A stretch of DNA of 64,000 bases from Alphaproteobacteria bacterium (GCA_015062435.1 SUUR01000006.1:1-64000), one strand, 5' to 3'; shown: positions 24,851 to 34,163, counted from the stretch's first letter. A program made the numbers and translations. Notes: generated by a model from the sequence alone, not told the origin.

Positions 24851-25837
24851 ATGGCAAGAATATCCGTTGTTCTTGGAGCTGTTATTGTCATTCTTTGCAC
24901 AAGCTTAGCTTCTGCTAAAATGTACTTTTTGCCTGATTACCAAAACGGTGCGTATCTCAAACGTGTCAGCGATGGCTCAGTTTCTACTCCCAACCTCCGG
25001 TCTTGCGCCGATTACTCCGGTTTTCTTTCCGCTGGCGATAAAGGTAATATGGATTGCTCTATTGTCAAGACTTTTCCACAAGTAGGAACATGTTATTCCG
25101 ATTGTTTTTGTAATACTTCCAAATATCCTTATACCAAAGATAATTGTAAAGGTACTTACATTCCACAAGGTGAATCTTGTGTAGATGATAAGGAGTATTA
25201 TACGTCTTGTCATAATCAGTGTGATGATGTGACTAATAAAACTTGTACATATGGTTGTCAGGCCACATATTCGGTTTGTCCGTCAAAATGTCAAACCTGT
25301 TATACGGATAATTGCCGTAATCGAACCGCTCAAACATGTGCTGTAAGTTGTTCAGTTTATTATTCCGATTGTTCTTCCAAATGTCAGACTTGTTGTGATT
25401 TTGGAAGCTATCCTTTGAGCGCATGTCCTTCTAAAGCAAATTGCGGAAATTATGTTTGCGGAGGAGCTACCAGATACAAAATTAACTCTTGTGCGCAAGG
25501 ATATTATCAAAGCGGTAATAGTTGTATTGCTTGTTCTTATGGTGAGTATGGTTTGGCAAATTGTCCGACAAATGCAACATGTGCAAATTATGCATGTGGT
25601 GGAATAACAAAATATAAATTAACTTCTTGTAATAGCAGTTATTATCAAAGCGGTAACAGTTGTGTGGCATGTAATTTCTCAAGCTATCCGTTGAGTTCAT
25701 GTCCGGCGAATGCCACTTGCGGTAATACCACTTGTGGCGGAGTTACTAAGTATAAATTTACGCAATGTGTGTTGGGGTATTACGATAAAAGCAGTTTTAT
25801 CTGTGGCAGTCAATTATGTTATTGGAAACTACAATAA
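24851..25837 (+). CDS. Secreted cysteine-rich modular protein
   Basis: The 328-residue protein starts after GGCGGAG. Residues 1-22 form a signal peptide (LASA before KMYF). The first 60 mature residues (KMYFLPDYQNGAYLKRVSDG) differ from the other family members. A stretch with many CxxxC and CxxC pairs (about 75-180) leads into three tandem repeats of about 46 residues (182-328) built on SYPLSxCP, NATCxNYxCGGxTKYK and YYQSGNSC. A protein of the same type ends at position 70 of this window. Its stop is 15 bases from the next gene, as in the first cluster. Function is unknown. Confidence 0.85.
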   Translation: MARISVVLGAVIVILCTSLASAKMYFLPDYQNGAYLKRVSDGSVSTPNLRSCADYSGFLSAGDKGNMDCSIVKTFPQVGTCYSDCFCNTSKYPYTKDNCKGTYIPQGESCVDDKEYYTSCHNQCDDVTNKTCTYGCQATYSVCPSKCQTCYTDNCRNRTAQTCAVSCSVYYSDCSSKCQTCCDFGSYPLSACPSKANCGNYVCGGATRYKINSCAQGYYQSGNSCIACSYGEYGLANCPTNATCANYACGGITKYKLTSCNSSYYQSGNSCVACNFSSYPLSSCPANATCGNTTCGGVTKYKFTQCVLGYYDKSSFICGSQLCYWKLQ

Positions 25838-25851
25838 AAAGGAGTTGTGAA

Positions 25852-26694
25852 ATGAAAAAAATATATATGATATCGACAGCAATGTCTCTTTTGAGTTGTG
25901 TTGTTTCTGATTTTTCATATGCACAAACATGTACGGCGGCTCCGTCCTGTGAAGAAATGGGATATACTCAAAGTGCATCGGACTGTACCGGAAAAATCTC
26001 ACTCAGATGTCCGTTTGATACAAGCAAATTGAGTTGTGTGGAGATTAGTAATGGAAGTTCCTCAGTACAAGGCATTAACGAGCTTAATTGGAAAGAAAAA
26101 ATTCTATTGAAGAATACAGCTTCACATCTGGGAGAGACTGTGAAGTATGTATTATTTAGAGATGGTTGTTTTTTTGGTCATTATACAACTACATTTACTC
26201 AAAATTGGTCTAGCGGTAATTCAACAACATATTATTATTATATAAATGTTGATGGTGAGGATTTAGTTGATTTATGGCTTTATCATAATCTGGTTACAGA
26301 TGGAGAATTTGCGAATATCTGTTTTAAAAAAGGACAATATGTAATATTCAATGATGTTGATAAATTAATTTTTGTTCCGGGTTATCTTAAAGATGGAGAA
26401 AAAGACTGTGATACCACAACCTATCCTTTAACGTCTTGTCCGGCTAATGGATCGTGCAGTACATATGTATGTGGTGAAAGAACTTTATATAAACTAACTT
26501 CTTGTAACTCAGGATATACGGTTTATGGAAATATTTGTTCAAATAACTGTACCGGATATACTTTAAGTGACGAAGATCTTGATAGAATTTATGCCAGCAT
26601 AGATGCCGGGAGGATTGAATGTGAATTTGATTCTTGTTATAATGCTAAAGCAGGAGTAACTAAGTATAAAGCGGATTGTGTTTCAACAGAATAA
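25852..26694 (+). CDS. Secreted cysteine-rich modular protein with central cysteine-poor domain
   Basis: The product is 280 residues. The ATG at 25852 follows AAGGAG; a frame open to 25816 overlaps the previous gene and is less likely. The signal peptide is about 24 residues (DFSYA before QTC). The TCTAAPSCEEMGY module is almost identical to that of the gene at 86, both as protein and as DNA. Residues 63-180 are unusual in the family: few cysteines and a mixed hydrophobic/aromatic pattern, which suggests a folded globular insert. One YPLTSCP-type repeat and a short Cys-containing tail close the protein. Confidence 0.82.
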   Translation: MKKIYMISTAMSLLSCVVSDFSYAQTCTAAPSCEEMGYTQSASDCTGKISLRCPFDTSKLSCVEISNGSSSVQGINELNWKEKILLKNTASHLGETVKYVLFRDGCFFGHYTTTFTQNWSSGNSTTYYYYINVDGEDLVDLWLYHNLVTDGEFANICFKKGQYVIFNDVDKLIFVPGYLKDGEKDCDTTTYPLTSCPANGSCSTYVCGERTLYKLTSCNSGYTVYGNICSNNCTGYTLSDEDLDRIYASIDAGRIECEFDSCYNAKAGVTKYKADCVSTE

Positions 26695-26774
26695 GAATAA
26701 AAGGTAATGGTGAATATGGGTAGTGGCGTAATTTGGTGAAGATTAAGCCTTTTGCATAATGCGTGAATAATATT

Positions 26775-26805
26775 TTGACTTGAGTTTTTCAGACAAAAGT
26801 ATAAA
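26775..26805 (+). promoter_or_regulatory. Putative promoter of glmM
   Basis: TTGACT (26775-26780) and TATAAA (26800-26805) are separated by 19 bases, about 35 bases before the glmM start. The boxes are good and the spacer is slightly long. Confidence 0.4.
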
Positions 26806-26839
26806 CTTTAATCGTATCGGTTAAATCTCAGAGGTTAAG

Positions 26840-28210
26840 ATGTCTGAAAATAAATGGTTTGGAACAGATGGAGTGCGAGGAGTAGTCGGAGAATTTCCGA
26901 TGGTGGCTGATTTTGCGACAAGTCTCGGTAAAGCAATGGCGAAACTGATTTGTACTAAATATAAAAAGGTTGCAATAGCCAGAGATACCAGAGAATCCGG
27001 TAAAATGTTGGAAAAGGCTTTATCTGATGGGTTGATATCCGGAGGTGTTGATGTTTTATTGTTGGGGATTATGCCAACACCTGCTGTTACAAGTTTGGTA
27101 TCTGAATTAAATGTTGATATGGCAGTGATGATAACGGCATCTCATAATCCAAATCAATATAACGGAATTAAATTGATAGCAAATACCGGTGATAAGTTGG
27201 CCGATAATATTACAGCAAGGCTAGAAAGATTTATTGAAAAAGAAACTGTTGAAGAAAAAAATGTTAATATCGGAAAAATATTCGAGGATAATCAGGTTTT
27301 AGAAAAATATCTTAAAAAAGTAAAAACAGCCGTTGTAAAAGAAAAAGCATTGGTAGGAATGAAAATTGTGGTTGATTGTGCTAATGGGTGTTTTTCTAAT
27401 ATCTTACCGAAGGTTTTTGAAAGTTTAGGTGCTGAAGTTATTGTATTGGCTTGTAGTCCGAATGGAGAAAATATCAATTCAGATAGCGGAACTGAACATA
27501 CAGAAAATATGTGTGAAAAAGTTGTAGACGTTAATGCTGATATGGGTATTGCCGTAGATGGTGATGGTGATAGAATTATAATATGCGATAATCTCGGAAA
27601 AAGAATAGATGGAGATCAAATTATTGCGTTTTTGGCGACATATTATAAGCAACACAAATATTTGTTGTCTGATACTGTGGTGGCAACGATAGTGTCTAAT
27701 CCGGCTTTAGATATATATTTGGCAAATAATGGAATAAAGTGTGTGCGCTCTATTGTAGGAGAGCGTTATGTTATTGATGAGATGAAAAATGTAAAAGCAA
27801 ATATCGGTGGCGAAGAATCCGGTCATATTGTTATTTCGGATTATGCAAAAACAGGTGATGCTTTAATTGCCGGTTTGATTTTTGCTCAGGGTGTATGGGA
27901 ACAAAAACAGAAAATAAGTAATTTATTTCCGTTGTTTAAGCCGATAATCAGAAAACGTATTGATATAAAGTTCATAAATAAAAATAAAATGATGAAGGCG
28001 TTTGAAAACGATGAACTTAAACAAAAAATTGGTAAATGGAAAAATATAATCAAAAATGATAGTATGGTTTTGGTCAGAAAATCAGGAACAGAACCCAAAA
28101 TACAAGTTTGGGTATGGAACGATGATGAAGATTTAGCATTGAATGCAGTGCAGGATATTAGTGCTGTTTTGGAGAAAACAGAAGGATTCGAAAGTTGTAG
28201 AAAATTTTAA
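26840..28210 (+). CDS. glmM: Phosphoglucosamine mutase
   Basis: The 456-residue protein starts NKWFGTDGVRG. ITASHNPNQYNGIK (about 97-110) carries the phosphoserine of the active site, and AVDGDGDRIIICD (about 238-250) is the metal loop. GGEESGH (about 317-323) and RKSGTEPKIQVW (about 413-424) bind sugar and phosphate. It converts glucosamine-6-phosphate to glucosamine-1-phosphate for UDP-GlcNAc, feeding peptidoglycan and lipid A. It is expressed alone. Confidence 0.95.
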   Translation: MSENKWFGTDGVRGVVGEFPMVADFATSLGKAMAKLICTKYKKVAIARDTRESGKMLEKALSDGLISGGVDVLLLGIMPTPAVTSLVSELNVDMAVMITASHNPNQYNGIKLIANTGDKLADNITARLERFIEKETVEEKNVNIGKIFEDNQVLEKYLKKVKTAVVKEKALVGMKIVVDCANGCFSNILPKVFESLGAEVIVLACSPNGENINSDSGTEHTENMCEKVVDVNADMGIAVDGDGDRIIICDNLGKRIDGDQIIAFLATYYKQHKYLLSDTVVATIVSNPALDIYLANNGIKCVRSIVGERYVIDEMKNVKANIGGEESGHIVISDYAKTGDALIAGLIFAQGVWEQKQKISNLFPLFKPIIRKRIDIKFINKNKMMKAFENDELKQKIGKWKNIIKNDSMVLVRKSGTEPKIQVWVWNDDEDLALNAVQDISAVLEKTEGFESCRKF

Positions 28211-28294
28211 TAAGCTCTTGAATTGTTTCAATTAAGGCTTTATTTACCATTCCGGACGTATTATTAATATGAAATATTCGTTTGGGAGGTATAA

Positions 28295-28501
28295 ATGCAA
28301 AAATTTGTTGATGCATCTTATTTTGATTGGTCTAAGAATAAAAAACCGGTGGTTTTGAGCAGAGGTATTGCATCTTTGGCGGTTGCCCAAATGAGAACAC
28401 ATGTGGCCGGAGGCGGAAAATCTAAATCTACATATGTATGGCCTTCAGGTTTGGAGAATGTTGATAATCGTTATGTAACTCGTAAGGTGTGGAGCCGTTA
28501 G
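28295..28501 (+). CDS. Small protein of unknown function
   Basis: The product is 68 residues starting MQKFVDASYFDWSKNKKPVV, with GGGAGG seven bases before the ATG. It has no membrane segment or signal peptide. A glycine-rich GGGKSKSTYVW stretch recalls a phosphate-binding loop, but no other P-loop feature is present. The next gene begins seven bases later, so both are likely cotranscribed. I do not recognise the family. Confidence 0.65.
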   Translation: MQKFVDASYFDWSKNKKPVVLSRGIASLAVAQMRTHVAGGGKSKSTYVWPSGLENVDNRYVTRKVWSR

Positions 28502-28508
28502 GCTTTTT

Positions 28509-28826
28509 ATGATTAAAGGATTAGTTTCTTTATTTACTTCAGGTTTGATTTTTAATCCGATGATATTGTTGGGAATCGGGTTGGGTGTTTTTTCAGTTGT
28601 TAATTTTGATTTAGCTCAAATCAGACTGATATTGTCTGATTATCGATGTTATTTGTCGGTGTTTGTAATTGCTGTAATGTACGTACTGATGTTTAAAAAA
28701 TCTTATAAAGATGATGCCGTAACTTTAGACTATCCGTTAATGTTAGGACGAATGATGACGGAAACAATGAAGTGTTTATTGGCGTATGTGTTGTCTATGA
28801 TATTTGTGGTGTTAATCGGTTTTTAG
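28509..28826 (+). CDS. Small integral membrane protein of unknown function
   Basis: The product is 105 residues with three hydrophobic segments (about 12-34, 45-62 and 85-104). The intervening region is short and charged (KKSYKDDAVTLDYP). There is no recognised domain. It is coupled with the 68-residue gene before it, and its stop overlaps the stop of the convergent small gene at 28823. Confidence 0.65.
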   Translation: MIKGLVSLFTSGLIFNPMILLGIGLGVFSVVNFDLAQIRLILSDYRCYLSVFVIAVMYVLMFKKSYKDDAVTLDYPLMLGRMMTETMKCLLAYVLSMIFVVLIGF

Positions 28827-28999
28827 AGTAAGATATTTACATAGTTTCCGATATAATCAGATGGAGCAATAGTGTTACTGTCTCCGCCAAGTAGTATTTC
28901 TACAACTTGTTGTTGAAACTCAGTATCATTCTTGATAGTGCCGAGTTGTATTTGTTGCGTGGTAAACGCATAAGAACTTAAGGCTCCTAAGTCAGCCAT
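28823..28999 (-). CDS. Small protein of unknown function (58 residues)
   Basis: The minus-strand frame encodes 58 residues beginning MADLGALSSYAFTTQQIQLG and ending GNYVNILL. GGGGAGA lies 9-10 bases before the ATG. The product is acidic with no membrane segment. It fills a gap that would otherwise be empty, and its stop overlaps the preceding plus-strand stop. The good ribosome binding site and balanced composition make it a plausible gene. Confidence 0.6.
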   Translation of the reverse strand: MADLGALSSYAFTTQQIQLGTIKNDTEFQQQVVEILLGGDSNTIAPSDYIGNYVNILL

Positions 29000-29120
29000 A
29001 ATAAAAGTCTCCCCATATTTTTTATACGTATGACTATATATTAAATTTGTTAACAGCTATTTAAAAAATTCAAAAAATTATTATTTGAATAAATAAGAAT
29101 CTGTGTAGGCGGAGGTAATA

Positions 29121-29549
29121 ATGAGAATTGTGATTTTATTCTTTTTGTTGATTATGGTAATTGTTTGGGGGGTAAAGGCTCAAGTTGAAGAAAATGCACC
29201 TACCGTTGTTATCGGTGCGGCAGCAACTCCTGACGGAAATGAAAATGTATTTGAAGTTGTACAACCAAAAGATGCTCCAAATCCTTTAGGGAATCCGATT
29301 GAGGAACAAAATAGTGATGCTGATGATAACAAACTTCCAAAAATTGCTGATAGTGAAGTGGCAAAAAAAGAAACAATATCTCCTCAACAACCTCAGAATG
29401 CAGTTCAAGCAGGAAAAGATTTTCAAAATACATTGTTAGAGGCAAACGGTAGAGTTTATGATGTGCAATCATATCCGGAAGGAGATTTGCCGATTATGAA
29501 TAATACGGCAAATCCGGAAACGATATATTCTCCCAATGTGAATCCTTAG
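29121..29549 (+). CDS. Predicted secreted proline/asparagine-rich protein
   Basis: The product is 142 residues with a signal peptide of about 20 residues (WGVKA before QVEE) and GGAGG before the ATG. The mature part is low in complexity, rich in Pro, Asn, Glu, Asp and Gln and without cysteines, and is probably disordered. Its stop overlaps the stop of the convergent 574-residue gene by four bases. Function is unknown. Confidence 0.65.
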   Translation: MRIVILFFLLIMVIVWGVKAQVEENAPTVVIGAAATPDGNENVFEVVQPKDAPNPLGNPIEEQNSDADDNKLPKIADSEVAKKETISPQQPQNAVQAGKDFQNTLLEANGRVYDVQSYPEGDLPIMNNTANPETIYSPNVNP

Positions 29550-31270
29550 TCACATTCTTGCTGTTTGGTATCAAGAGTTTGACATTGCCAACTATCGGTT
29601 ATAAGGTTGGCAGGTTCTAAGATAAATTCTTGTTTGTTTATATCTGTGGCAGAACCGAGATGAACGTATTGCATGTTGTCACATTGTAAACCATCATTTT
29701 CGGCTAGCGGATATACGGTATCTCCATAAGCGTTGAAAATCTTAGCATATCTGTACATTTGTACTGACGATAAAGTGTTGGCAAGATCAGGACGATCACT
29801 GGTGGATATAAGTTTGATGCTTGAAGTATCTAAGTTGGTCCATTGTTTTAGAATAACCGGAGTTTTATTGGCAATAATGCCACTTTCTATTTTTACTTTG
29901 GAGTTGCAACCAAAAATTATCGGCAAAGCAGATTCAGGAGTAGATGTATATTCTAATTTTCCTTTGATAAATATTTCAGTGTAACTGTGAGCTTTGAGAT
30001 TACCAAGCAAGTTGCCTTTAATTCCTAAAGAGGCATCTTTTAGAACCTCAACATTTCCGTTGATATCGCCGGTTGATAGAAGCTTGCTTCCGTTGTTTAT
30101 TTGAAAGTTGCTACAAATTGTGGGGATACCTGATATGCTTACGATACCGGAAATGGTGGTGAGTTCTCCGCTTAGCGGACATTCAGGGATTTGTCCTGAC
30201 GCTTTGATTTTTACATTATTCAGGTGTCCGTTGAAAGATAATTTTATCGGATCCTCAAAAATAATGTTAAAGTTTATGTTTTGAATGTCTTTGTCAAAAA
30301 GGTTTTCATACATTGCAAGATTTTTATGATTTATGTGCAATGTAAGTTCAGGCCGGTTTTGTTCTTGGCATGATGGAAAAGGCATGCCAATCAATGAACG
30401 AAGTTCTTTTTTGGAGATATTGATTATCGGATCAGTAATGTCTTGTCCGAAAATATCAGCGGAAGGATAATTGTTTTGTGATTGTTTTAGGCAGTTGGGA
30501 CTGCATTTTTTGAAGTTAGGATTATCCGGACAAGATGTGCTATCTTCTGTTTCTTGGCAAAAAGTGTATACAAAACCGTTGTCTTTACAAATATCAGCCG
30601 AAGTTTTGCAAGCACTGTATAAAATTTTGTCGGCTTGTTTGCAAGAAGGTGTGATTTCTGACATCGGTCCAAATTCACAAATGGAAAATCCTTCACATGG
30701 AGCAGGAGTAATATTGGTTTTGGTAATTCCGTTGCATGTAGTGCAAGTTTCTCCTGTTGCAATATATCCTTCAGGAATATTGTTAATATCGTGACTAAAG
30801 GTTGGGCAATCATTGCAACATATTCCATAATCAGCAGAAAAAGGACATTTGGTGTCAGTCAATTGGCATTTGGATTTGTGTGTGAAACCGGCATCAATGC
30901 ATGATTTTTCAATGTCTTCTTTGCATATGCGGTATAAAGGAAATTTGTTGGCACACATCTTAAACGGAAAAAAAGGCGATTTACAATCAGCTTCCGAAAA
31001 TGTGTAGTTGTTATTGCGACACCATTGTTCTTGTGAACAGCTTTTGTAATAGGAATCGTGATGAGGGCAACGTTCTGAGGGAGCTGTTTGATTGGCGCAA
31101 GTGGCGTAAGTAATTTTATAGCCTTCATCTATACATTTCTGTTCTGATCTGCTGAGTTCGTGATTCTGGTAAGTGTTAATCGCAAATTCCGGTAAAGTGG
31201 CGGATTGAACAGGATATGAAAAAATAGCTGACATATAAAAAATCGTGAAGAATTTTGATAAAATACGCAT
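29546..31270 (-). CDS. Large secreted protein: cysteine-rich N-half, repeat-like C-half
   Basis: The product is 574 residues with a signal peptide of about 23 residues (PVQSA before TLPE). Residues 40-270 hold many cysteines in units like CIDEGY...C...CPHHxxYYxSC. These match the CEEMGY/CPFD module of the smaller secreted proteins at 86, 24074 and 25852. Residues 290-540 have few cysteines and short alternating hydrophobic stretches around GxIxGNVEV and GNLLGNLKAHS, which suggests a beta-solenoid or other repeated beta structure. It is probably a surface or periplasmic structural protein. The domain calls are inferred. Confidence 0.78.
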   Translation of the reverse strand: MRILSKFFTIFYMSAIFSYPVQSATLPEFAINTYQNHELSRSEQKCIDEGYKITYATCANQTAPSERCPHHDSYYKSCSQEQWCRNNNYTFSEADCKSPFFPFKMCANKFPLYRICKEDIEKSCIDAGFTHKSKCQLTDTKCPFSADYGICCNDCPTFSHDINNIPEGYIATGETCTTCNGITKTNITPAPCEGFSICEFGPMSEITPSCKQADKILYSACKTSADICKDNGFVYTFCQETEDSTSCPDNPNFKKCSPNCLKQSQNNYPSADIFGQDITDPIINISKKELRSLIGMPFPSCQEQNRPELTLHINHKNLAMYENLFDKDIQNINFNIIFEDPIKLSFNGHLNNVKIKASGQIPECPLSGELTTISGIVSISGIPTICSNFQINNGSKLLSTGDINGNVEVLKDASLGIKGNLLGNLKAHSYTEIFIKGKLEYTSTPESALPIIFGCNSKVKIESGIIANKTPVILKQWTNLDTSSIKLISTSDRPDLANTLSSVQMYRYAKIFNAYGDTVYPLAENDGLQCDNMQYVHLGSATDINKQEFILEPANLITDSWQCQTLDTKQQECD

Positions 31271-31456
31271 CTTGCCCTCTGATTTATATTTATAATGTTT
31301 TATTTTATGTGTTTTGGATTAAGATTGAGTTAAAAAAACAGTTTCTTTTTTTTTGACAAAAATAATTTTTTGACTAGATTTAAATCAAATTTTGTGATAT
31401 GTTGTGTTCGTTATTATAATATAACAACAGAAAATAAAGAAGAATAGGAATGTGAT

Positions 31457-31963
31457 ATGAATAAAAAAATATCAGTTTTGAATCCGTTCAATTCCGGCGA
31501 ATATGTTGTTTATCCGGCTCATGGTGTGGGCAAAGTGGAGGATATTACAAAGCAAAAAATTGCAGGTTCGGAATTAGAATTGATTGTGGTCAATTTTGCT
31601 AAAGATAAAATGACTTTGCGTATCCCTATGGCAAAGGCTGAAACTACCGGTTTGCGAAAAATATCCGGTGCTGATACTTTTAATGAAGCTTTAACGACAT
31701 TAAAAGGAAAAGCTAAAGTGAAAAAAATTATGTGGTCTCGGCGAGCACAAGAATATGAAAATAAGATAAATTCCGGTAGTCCGGTGGCTATTGCTGAAGT
31801 TGTCAGAGATCTACACAGAAATGAAAATTTAGCAGAACAGTCTTATAGCGAACGCCAAATATATGAGCATGCATTAGATAGGTTAGCTAATGAATATGCC
31901 GTGTTTGAAAATATTACTCCGGCGGAAGCTACTCAAAAATTACTTGATTTATTAGTAAAGTAA
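31457..31963 (+). CDS. carD: CarD family transcriptional regulator
   Basis: The 168-residue protein has FNSGEYVVYPAHGVGKVEDI near the start, the Tudor-like RNA-polymerase-interacting domain, followed by a helical DNA-binding region. CarD binds the RNA polymerase beta subunit and steadies the open promoter complex. It lies in a unit of its own. An AT-rich region with TTGACA and TTGACT precedes it and a clear terminator follows. Confidence 0.93.
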   Translation: MNKKISVLNPFNSGEYVVYPAHGVGKVEDITKQKIAGSELELIVVNFAKDKMTLRIPMAKAETTGLRKISGADTFNEALTTLKGKAKVKKIMWSRRAQEYENKINSGSPVAIAEVVRDLHRNENLAEQSYSERQIYEHALDRLANEYAVFENITPAEATQKLLDLLVK

Positions 31964-31980
31964 TTGTTATTGACGATTGA

Positions 31981-32012
31981 AGCACCTTGCTTAAAGTAAG
32001 GTGCTTTTTTTT
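31981..32012 (+). terminator. Rho-independent terminator of carD
   Basis: AGCACCTT / AAGGTGCT forms the stem around a 9-base loop and is followed by seven T, 18 bases past the carD stop. Confidence 0.88.
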
Positions 32013-32117
32013 ATCTTGGGTATAATTCTGGGGATAAAAAAGACTCAGCTTGCGAATCAAATCTTCATTATTTAAAAAAGTTAATAGTTTATTAACTTAT
32101 CATATTGGGGATTTAAA

Positions 32118-32528
32118 ATGTTGGAAGATGCTGATTATATTGTTAGTCAAGCTGACGGAATTAGGATTTCTGCTTGTCCGGTGTTGGTTGATAAACTTGC
32201 TCCCAGTAATTTTATATGGGGATATTATTTGTGTATTGAAAATAATTCAAATGAAAGAATCCAATTGGTAGGTAAAGATTGGAATATTACTGATGATGCC
32301 GGAAATTCTTATAATGACAGTTCTGCCGGTTTTAAAGGTGAATTGCCGGAGTTGGAACCAGGTGAGTATTTTGAATTTACATCTGAAACTCCTTTAGCAT
32401 CTGCCAATGCCGTGTTTTACGGCAGTTGTAAAATTTTGTCAGAAGGGCAATCTCAAATAAAAGAAATCCGGATACCTACTTTTTCGTTATCAGTATCCGG
32501 AAATCAGACAATTCCAACCATACATTAA
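32118..32528 (+). CDS. apaG: ApaG domain protein (DUF525)
   Basis: The 136-residue protein starts with a strand-rich segment and carries the ApaG block YYLCIENNSNERIQLVGKDW followed by the GELPELEPGE turn and FEFTSETPL. The fold is an FnIII-like beta sandwich. The family is widespread and associated with CorD/Co-Mg efflux in enterics, but the biochemical role is unsettled. It converges with the lipoprotein gene and overlaps its stop by four bases. Confidence 0.9.
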   Translation: MLEDADYIVSQADGIRISACPVLVDKLAPSNFIWGYYLCIENNSNERIQLVGKDWNITDDAGNSYNDSSAGFKGELPELEPGEYFEFTSETPLASANAVFYGSCKILSEGQSQIKEIRIPTFSLSVSGNQTIPTIH

Positions 32529-33145
32529 TAGTATGTTGGTGTTATGGGTTTGTTTATTACATACATGTTAAGATATTCGTAAATATTAGATGTCATTTTT
32601 ACATTAAATTCATCAAATAATTTTGATACCATTCCACTCCAATATTGTTCTTTTTCCGCAATATCGGTATTGGCAGGGATGGTGAGTTCTCTCCAGGCAT
32701 CTACGTTGGTTGATGCTTGAGACATATTTTCAGGATCTGTAATGCGTACGGTCATTACTAATGAGGCTTTATATTTTACTCTATCTGTATTAAATAATTT
32801 ATTGCCACTTTCTTCTAAGCTTTCTGTTACGCTGGCATCTTTTATGATAACTTCAGCAATTTTTCCGGTTGAAAAGTCAGCTGCTTTTAAGCGGTCTTGA
32901 GCCCATAATTTAGCTGTCTTTTCTATTGAAACAGGAAATAAATGTTCTACATGAGGGCGTGTGAACGATGGGGTAAATTCAGAAATGACTTTTATCTGGC
33001 TTACTTTTAATTGAATCGGTTCTTCGGTGTTGTAGCGGGGTTCTGTATAGCGAGGTAATTCTTCATCAGTGATGAATAAACCGGAACATCCGCTGATAAT
33101 CAGGCTTATAAGTATAATCGGAAGTTTTTTTAGGTAACTAGTCAT
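32525..33145 (-). CDS. Predicted lipoprotein of unknown function
   Basis: The product is 206 residues from the ATG at 33145. A lipoprotein signal ends LIISGC (Cys about 20), so it is likely anchored in the outer membrane. A longer frame reaches 33211 but would start inside a transcription terminator hairpin at 33178-33206. The mature part is mixed alpha/beta, with an ISEFTPSFTRPHVEHLFP stretch near the start. I recognise no family. Confidence 0.75.
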   Translation of the reverse strand: MTSYLKKLPIILISLIISGCSGLFITDEELPRYTEPRYNTEEPIQLKVSQIKVISEFTPSFTRPHVEHLFPVSIEKTAKLWAQDRLKAADFSTGKIAEVIIKDASVTESLEESGNKLFNTDRVKYKASLVMTVRITDPENMSQASTNVDAWRELTIPANTDIAEKEQYWSGMVSKLFDEFNVKMTSNIYEYLNMYVINKPITPTYY

Positions 33146-33177
33146 CGTTATTGTCCCGTTGTTGTATGCGATAATAG

Positions 33178-33206
33178 AAACTCCATGAAAATATGGAGTT
33201 TCTGTA
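33178..33206 (-). terminator. Putative terminator of hslO
   Basis: AGAAACTCCAT and ATGGAGTTTCT form an 11-base stem around a short AT-rich loop, 34 bases past the hslO stop. The T run on the minus-strand side is weak. Confidence 0.55.
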
Positions 33207-33239
33207 AGCATATTAGATATTGATTAATAACTGGTTAAA

Positions 33240-34163
33240 TTACTGTTTATGCAGTTCACCAATGTTGAAAGTGTAATGTTCGTTACAAAAGTTACAATCG
33301 GCGGTTATTTGATTGTTTATGGTCATTGCTTTGATATCGTCTTCTGAAAAAGTTTGTAACGTGTTTAATAATTTTTCTCTGGAACAACGGCAACCAAATT
33401 TATATTCTTTTGCGCCGGAAATATTGAGTTTGTTTCCGTGAAAAAGGCGGTGTAAAATAGTTTCTGAGGTTAGTGACGCATCGAACACTTCATTGTCAGA
33501 AAGGCTTTCCATAAAGATTTTGGCCTCATTCCATATTTCCGTTTGTTCTTCTGATGATAAATCTGTACTGATTGTGGGCATTTTTTGAAGCAAAATACCG
33601 GCAGCAGCCCATGAATTGCTTTCTCCATGAGGAGGCAATAAAAATAATTTCAGATCGGTGTCTATTTGTTCTGATTGTTTAAAATAGCGTAAAGCACATT
33701 CAGTCAGGTTTTTTCCTTGTAAGTCAACAATACCTTGATAAAGTTCAGAATTTTTCCCCTGATCAACAGTAAATACTAAGTGTCCTCCACCTAAAAGATG
33801 AGGTGCGGCCTCAATCTCGCCTTCAGTTTTTCTGAGCTCCTGTGAGTGTTTGAGGCGTTCTTCATCAAAACGGGCGCAGGCTCGGATTCTTCCATCAGAG
33901 GTGATGTCAACAACAACCAAATTAATTACACCATTGCTTTGAATTTGTAGGGTAAATAAGCCGTCATACTTTAGTTGGCTTGCCAATAAAGCTCCTAAAA
34001 CACTGCATTCGGCAACAACTGCAGCAACGGGGAGCGGGTAGCAATGTTTGTCTAATATGGTGTTAAGTACATTGTTTAGTCGGATAAGACGTCCTTGATA
34101 GGCTCCGTTTTCAATAAAAAAGGATACACAGTTATCAAAATTTGATGATGTAATGGTAGGCAT
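33240..34163 (-). CDS. hslO: Redox-regulated molecular chaperone Hsp33
   Basis: The protein has about 307 residues from the ATG at 34163, with AGGGA upstream; a frame to 34190 adds nine residues and lacks a binding site. The Hsp33 core includes YPLPVAAVVAECSVLGALLAS. The C-terminal redox switch has CRC (about 265-267) and CNFC, the CxC...CxxC set that binds zinc when reduced. Oxidation releases zinc and activates the holdase. The gene is divergent from recX. Confidence 0.93.
   Translation of the reverse strand: MPTITSSNFDNCVSFFIENGAYQGRLIRLNNVLNTILDKHCYPLPVAAVVAECSVLGALLASQLKYDGLFTLQIQSNGVINLVVVDITSDGRIRACARFDEERLKHSQELRKTEGEIEAAPHLLGGGHLVFTVDQGKNSELYQGIVDLQGKNLTECALRYFKQSEQIDTDLKLFLLPPHGESNSWAAAGILLQKMPTISTDLSSEEQTEIWNEAKIFMESLSDNEVFDASLTSETILHRLFHGNKLNISGAKEYKFGCRCSREKLLNTLQTFSEDDIKAMTINNQITADCNFCNEHYTFNIGELHKQ

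Noticed and set aside
28377-28450. P-loop ATPase in the 68-residue protein
   Set aside because: The GGGKSKST stretch lacks the GxxxxGK spacing, and the protein is too small for a nucleotide-binding fold.
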